From CAZQEZ01 sp964592475 (GTDB taxonomy: Bacteria; Bacteroidota; Bacteroidia; Cytophagales; Cyclobacteriaceae): 8,268 nucleotides of DNA. The translations under genes and the position numbers were made by a program. The notes below the pieces were generated by a model. The model was not told the DNA's origin and made no database searches. It was given only the letters and a program-made list of their open reading frames with translations. The first letter of the stretch is position 1, and each line of letters begins with the position of its first letter. The stretch lies in contig CAZQEZ010000172.1 in the NCBI GenBank assembly GCA_964592475.1, forward strand, positions 1-8,268. Reading direction: 5' to 3'. Below are positions 5,145 through 8,268 of the stretch, in pieces.

Positions 5145-7247
5145 ATGAACAAATTTACGACTGAAGATAATTTTACGGTAACCAGAAATACCATAAACAC
5201 AACAGAAAAAGAGGAGCGGCAATACCTTAAGCGCCTAAAAAAAGCATTACATGCCGCCATAAGTAAAATCGACCACCTGATAACTGAACATGCGAAAGAA
5301 GTTAAAGAATTTAAAGAATACCTGTGGGAAAATAAAGCAGGTATGGATCATGCAGAAAAAGTATCGGTTAGGCAGTCGGTAGAGCAACGGGCAGTGACAG
5401 GAGAAGAAGCGGTAGGTAAAAAGAACAGGCTGAGAAAATTAATGAAGTCGCCTTTTTTTGGCCGGGTGGATTTCAGAGAGCAGAGCAAAATAGAACAATT
5501 TCCAATTTACATCGGCATCCATTCTTATTTTGACGAAGAGCAAAAAGCTAACCTGATCCACGACTGGCGGGCACCGGTATCGAGCATGTTTTACGACTTT
5601 GAGCCTGGCGAAGCTTCCTATCAATCTCCCACGGGAGAAGTAAACGGTGAAATATTGCTCAAAAGACAATACAGAATCAGGGATGGGGAAATGGAATTCA
5701 TGCTGGAGAGCGACCTCAATATTCACGACGACTTACTGCAGAAAGAGCTGAGTAAAGCCTCCGATGATAAGATGAAAAATATCGTGGCTACCATTCAGCG
5801 TGATCAGAATGCTATCATTAGAAATGAGTCTTCCTCCACTTTGATAATTCAAGGGGTAGCAGGTTCAGGAAAAACATCCATTGCCTTGCATAGAATTGCA
5901 TTTTTACTGTACCGGTTTAAAGAAAATATTTCCGCCCGCGATATTCTAATAATATCTCCCAACAAAGTTTTTGCCGATTACATTGCCAACGTTTTACCCG
6001 AACTGGGTGAAGAAATGATACCGGAAAAGGGCATGGAACAACTGGCATCGGAAATTCTGGAATTTAAATTCCGTTTTCAAAGTTTTTTTGAACAGGTGAG
6101 TTTACTGCTGGAAAAGAAAGATGAAGCATTTATCAGTCGGATCCAATTCAAAGCCACTTTTGAATTATTGAATAAACTCAAAGAATACCTGTTGTACATT
6201 GAAAATAATTATTTTCAAGCCACGGACATCATGGTGAAAAGATACCCGGTACCTGCCTGGTTTATAGACGAAAAATTCAAGTCTCTGCATCGTTTGCCAC
6301 TATTAAACCGGTTCAACAGGATTGCCGAAGCAGTAGAAGAAAATGTGCGAGTCTATTACAAATATGAAATTAACGGAGCCGAAAGAAACCAAATCAGGAA
6401 AGAAATCAAAAAAATGTTCAGAATCACCAACCTGAGGCAGCTTTATAAAGATTTTTATCAATGGTTGGAAAAACCTGAGATGTTTAAAATGGGCAAAGGT
6501 TCGGTATTCGAATATTCCGATGTATTTCCATTGATTTATCTCAAGATTCGGCTGGAAGGAGCCTCAACCAATAGCAAAGTAAAGCATGTATTGGTAGATG
6601 AAATGCAGGATTACACACCGGTTCAATACTCAGTGCTAGCGCTTTTATTCCCCTGTAAAAAAACAATACTGGGCGATGCCAATCAATCAGTCAATCCTTA
6701 CAGCGCAACCAATGCCATGGACATACAAAAAGTGTTTCCTAGTGCCGATTGTGTAGAATTGAATAAAAGTTACCGGTCTACCTTCGAGATCATTCATTTT
6801 GCCCAGCAAATATCCAAAAATGATAAATTGGAAGCCATGGAAAGGCATGGTATAGCCCCCGAAATCATTCAGTTAAAAAATAAAGAAGAAGAACTAAAGA
6901 CTATCAAACAAATTGTTGGGCAGTTTTACTCTTCAGGGTATCATTCGCTTGGTATTATTTGCAAAAACCAGCAACAGGCTGATCAGTTGCATGAATATCT
7001 AGCTGTAGATAACCCGGAGGCTAATTTGTTGAATGCACAAAGTTCTGCTTTTAAAGATGGAGTGATCATCACTACTGCTCACCTGGCCAAAGGATTGGAA
7101 TTTGATCAGGTGCTGGTACCCTTTACTTCGGCTCGGAATTATAAAACCGAGATAGATAAAAGTATGCTATACATTGCCTGTACCCGGGCTATGCATCAAC
7201 TCACTTTAACGAGTTATGAAGATTTGACTGAATTTATTATAAAATGA
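5145..7247 (+). CDS. HelD-type superfamily 1 ATPase, RNA polymerase recycling factor
   Basis: A 700-residue cytosolic protein of the HelD branch of UvrD-like helicases. Residues ~18-62 form a charged N-terminal coiled coil, the part that in Bacillus HelD enters the RNA polymerase secondary channel. The HelD-specific segment I-Y-I-G-I-H then H-D-W-R-A-P-V-S-S-M-F-Y-D spans 121-151. Helicase motifs are all intact: Walker A G-V-A-G-S-G-K-T (237-244); motif Ia around I-I-S-P-N-K (269-274); Walker B D485-E-M-Q-D489; motif III G510-D-A-N-Q; motif IV S-Y-R-S (542-545); motif V K-G-L-E-F-D (649-654); motif VI Y-I-A-C-T-R-A (676-682). The insertion at ~290-460 corresponds to the clamp arm. The length is somewhat below the Bacillus protein (about 770). 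HelD releases stalled or post-termination RNA polymerase from DNA using ATP. The start is supported by AAGGA 7 bases upstream. It probably forms an operon with the next gene. Confidence 0.88.
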   Translation: MNKFTTEDNFTVTRNTINTTEKEERQYLKRLKKALHAAISKIDHLITEHAKEVKEFKEYLWENKAGMDHAEKVSVRQSVEQRAVTGEEAVGKKNRLRKLMKSPFFGRVDFREQSKIEQFPIYIGIHSYFDEEQKANLIHDWRAPVSSMFYDFEPGEASYQSPTGEVNGEILLKRQYRIRDGEMEFMLESDLNIHDDLLQKELSKASDDKMKNIVATIQRDQNAIIRNESSSTLIIQGVAGSGKTSIALHRIAFLLYRFKENISARDILIISPNKVFADYIANVLPELGEEMIPEKGMEQLASEILEFKFRFQSFFEQVSLLLEKKDEAFISRIQFKATFELLNKLKEYLLYIENNYFQATDIMVKRYPVPAWFIDEKFKSLHRLPLLNRFNRIAEAVEENVRVYYKYEINGAERNQIRKEIKKMFRITNLRQLYKDFYQWLEKPEMFKMGKGSVFEYSDVFPLIYLKIRLEGASTNSKVKHVLVDEMQDYTPVQYSVLALLFPCKKTILGDANQSVNPYSATNAMDIQKVFPSADCVELNKSYRSTFEIIHFAQQISKNDKLEAMERHGIAPEIIQLKNKEEELKTIKQIVGQFYSSGYHSLGIICKNQQQADQLHEYLAVDNPEANLLNAQSSAFKDGVIITTAHLAKGLEFDQVLVPFTSARNYKTEIDKSMLYIACTRAMHQLTLTSYEDLTEFIIK

Positions 7248-7254
7248 TCAAGCC

Positions 7255-7497
7255 ATGAGTAAAAAGAGTGAAATAATTATGTTGGTAGCGGAGGCAAGTG
7301 GTAGAAATCTCTCTTCTATTGATGAAAAGCACCATTTAAAAAAAGACCTGCAAATGGATGAAACAGATTTGGATGATCTAATTCAAAAGGTGGAAAAATT
7401 TTATAATATTAGTTTTCCGCAGGCTGACCTTGATAAAATTCATAATGTAAAGACGCTAATCGCCTATACAGATTACCACTTGGCTATACAACGGTAA
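7255..7497 (+). CDS. Acyl-carrier-protein-like protein lacking the phosphopantetheine serine
   Basis: An 80-residue acidic helical protein following the acyl carrier protein pattern: helix 1 at 3-14, a loop, then D-L-Q-M-D-E-T-D-L-D-D-L (31-42) in the position of D-L-G-x-D-S-L-D-x-x-E-L, helix 2 continuing to I-Q-K-V-E-K-F-Y (43-50), then I-S-F-P-Q-A-D-L-D-K-I (52-62) matching the I-x-I-P-D-x-D-x-x-K-I segment, and a last helix V-K-T-L-I-A-Y (65-71). The serine that would carry 4'-phosphopantetheine is Glu36, so it cannot be a conventional carrier. It starts 7 bases after the HelD-like stop, so it is almost certainly co-transcribed with it. It is not beside fatty-acid or polyketide genes. It may be a structural adaptor or regulator; that is inference. 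Confidence 0.7.
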   Translation: MSKKSEIIMLVAEASGRNLSSIDEKHHLKKDLQMDETDLDDLIQKVEKFYNISFPQADLDKIHNVKTLIAYTDYHLAIQR

Positions 7498-7520
7498 TAC
7501 CCTGATCAAATTACATTATG

Positions 7521-7543
7521 AAAATAAGTATTCTTCTTTTTTT
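7521..7543 (+). terminator. Weak candidate terminator after the ACP-like gene
   Basis: AAAATAAG (7521-7528) can pair with CTTCTTTT (7533-7540) across a TATT loop, with one T-C mismatch, and the T-run continues to 7543. The stem is almost entirely A-T, so termination would be inefficient at best. Its position between the HelD unit and the separately starting sulfatase gene is the main support. Confidence 0.25.
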
Positions 7544-7593
7544 ATAAATTGCAACAAAATTTTAGGCATATTATTCATTTTGACTATTAAAAC

Positions 7594-8268
7594 ATGACCC
7601 AAACATTTCTGAAATTCATCGACATTTTAATTATTGTATTTATATTTACCAATTGTGCAGGCTCCCGTGAGGAAGCCCAAAGGCCCAATATTTTGTTTAT
7701 TTTCAGCGATGATCATGCCACACACGCGATAGGTGCATACGGTGAAAAACATAATAACCCTCAGCTACAGCAATATGTAAAAACTCCAAACCTGGATAAT
7801 TTGGCCAGCCAAGGTATGCTTTTTACCAATGTCTTTTGTGGCAACTCTATTTGCGGCCCTAGCAGAGCAACTATTTTAACCGGCAAACACAGTCACCTCA
7901 ATGGCATGCTGAACAATGATACCACCTTTAACGGAACTCAGCAAACATTTCCCAAATTGCTGCAGGCAGGTGGATATGAAACTGCCTGGATTGGCAAATG
8001 GCATTTGTTTTCAGAACCTACCGGCTTTGATCACTGGCTTATCCTCGACAATCCCGGTCAACAAGGCACCTACTACAATCCTGTATTAGGTTCGCCCGAA
8101 GGACAAGAAGAGGTGACCGGGCATACAGCAACCATTATTACCGACCGAGCCATCAATTGGTTGCAATCGCAACGTGATGCTAATAAGCCATTTTTTCTGG
8201 CCTATTCTCATAAAACTCCTCACCGCGAATGGGTGCCTGGACCTGAAGAATATGATCTTTATAAAGAT
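7594..8268 (+). CDS. Type I (S1 family) sulfatase, probable lipoprotein (partial, 3' end outside window)
   Basis: The first 225 residues of an exported sulfatase, open to the window edge. Residues 5-20 are hydrophobic and lead to Cys21 (F-T-N-C-A-G-S), a relaxed Bacteroidota lipobox; the acidic residues soon after (R-E-E) could suit surface export. The sulfatase domain starts at R-P-N-I-L-F-I-F-S-D-D-H (30-41), where D39-D40 are the expected calcium ligands. The modification motif C87-G-P-S-R91 followed by A-T-I-L-T-G-K-H would have Cys87 converted to formylglycine by an anaerobic or aerobic maturase not present here. W-I-G-K-W-H-L (132-138) contains the conserved catalytic-region Lys135 and His137, and A-Y-S-H-K-T-P-H lies near the end. 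The enzyme would remove sulfate esters from a sulfated glycan; the specific substrate cannot be told. The 96-base gap from the ACP-like gene suggests its own promoter. Confidence 0.9.
   Translation, partial: MTQTFLKFIDILIIVFIFTNCAGSREEAQRPNILFIFSDDHATHAIGAYGEKHNNPQLQQYVKTPNLDNLASQGMLFTNVFCGNSICGPSRATILTGKHSHLNGMLNNDTTFNGTQQTFPKLLQAGGYETAWIGKWHLFSEPTGFDHWLILDNPGQQGTYYNPVLGSPEGQEEVTGHTATIITDRAINWLQSQRDANKPFFLAYSHKTPHREWVPGPEEYDLYKD

Noticed and set aside
1..8268. CRISPR array, tRNA, rRNA, insertion sequence or attachment site
   Set aside because: No regularly spaced repeats, no tRNA-like cloverleaf sequence, no transposase motifs and no paired direct repeats bounding a segment were seen.

Overview
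The window looks like a chromosomal piece of a member of the Bacteroidota, probably environmental or marine and polysaccharide-degrading. The support is a moderately AT-rich composition, a near-perfect Bacteroidota-type promoter (TTTG, 20 bases, TAnnTTTG), mostly absent Shine-Dalgarno sequences, and secreted DUF1593, glycoside-hydrolase-like and S1 sulfatase proteins of the kind common in that phylum. No rRNA, tRNA, CRISPR array, insertion sequence or integrase was seen.

Region 1 (1-2972, + strand) is a tightly spaced catabolic run: the end of a probable nucleoside-hydrolase-like gene, a secreted TIM-barrel glycoside-hydrolase-like protein, and a secreted DUF1593 protein. The DUF1593 gene is broken near its 3' end: its last ~45 codons continue in another frame (2838-2972). 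A sulfatase gene that runs off the right edge (7594-8268) probably has a similar extracellular catabolic role, but the middle block separates it from this run.

Region 2 (about 3000-7500) is different. A small Cys-rich four-helix copper-binding-type protein (3026-3358) faces a two-gene minus-strand unit. The first gene of that unit (4763 to 3729) encodes the C-terminal half of an alpha-D-phosphohexomutase (phosphoglucomutase fold) with no phosphoserine domain; its metal, sugar and phosphate loops are all degenerate. It overlaps by ATGA the second gene (3732 to 3400), a short DksA/TraR-type C4 zinc-finger protein. Diverging from this unit across a 381-base intergenic region is a plus-strand unit: a HelD-type RNA polymerase recycling ATPase (5145-7247) and, 7 bases later, an acyl-carrier-protein-like protein whose phosphopantetheine serine is replaced by Glu (7255-7497).

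The most interesting reading is that region 2 is a transcription-stress module. HelD and DksA/TraR-type proteins are both families known to reach into the RNA polymerase secondary channel. Each is paired here with a catalytically disabled relative of a metabolic protein (a phosphohexomutase and an acyl carrier protein) that could act as a sensor or adaptor. The shared intergenic region carries a recognisable promoter, a 24-bp perfect palindrome and a second dyad with the same TGATGA half-site. The protein-family assignments rest on motifs read by eye; the functional link is inference.
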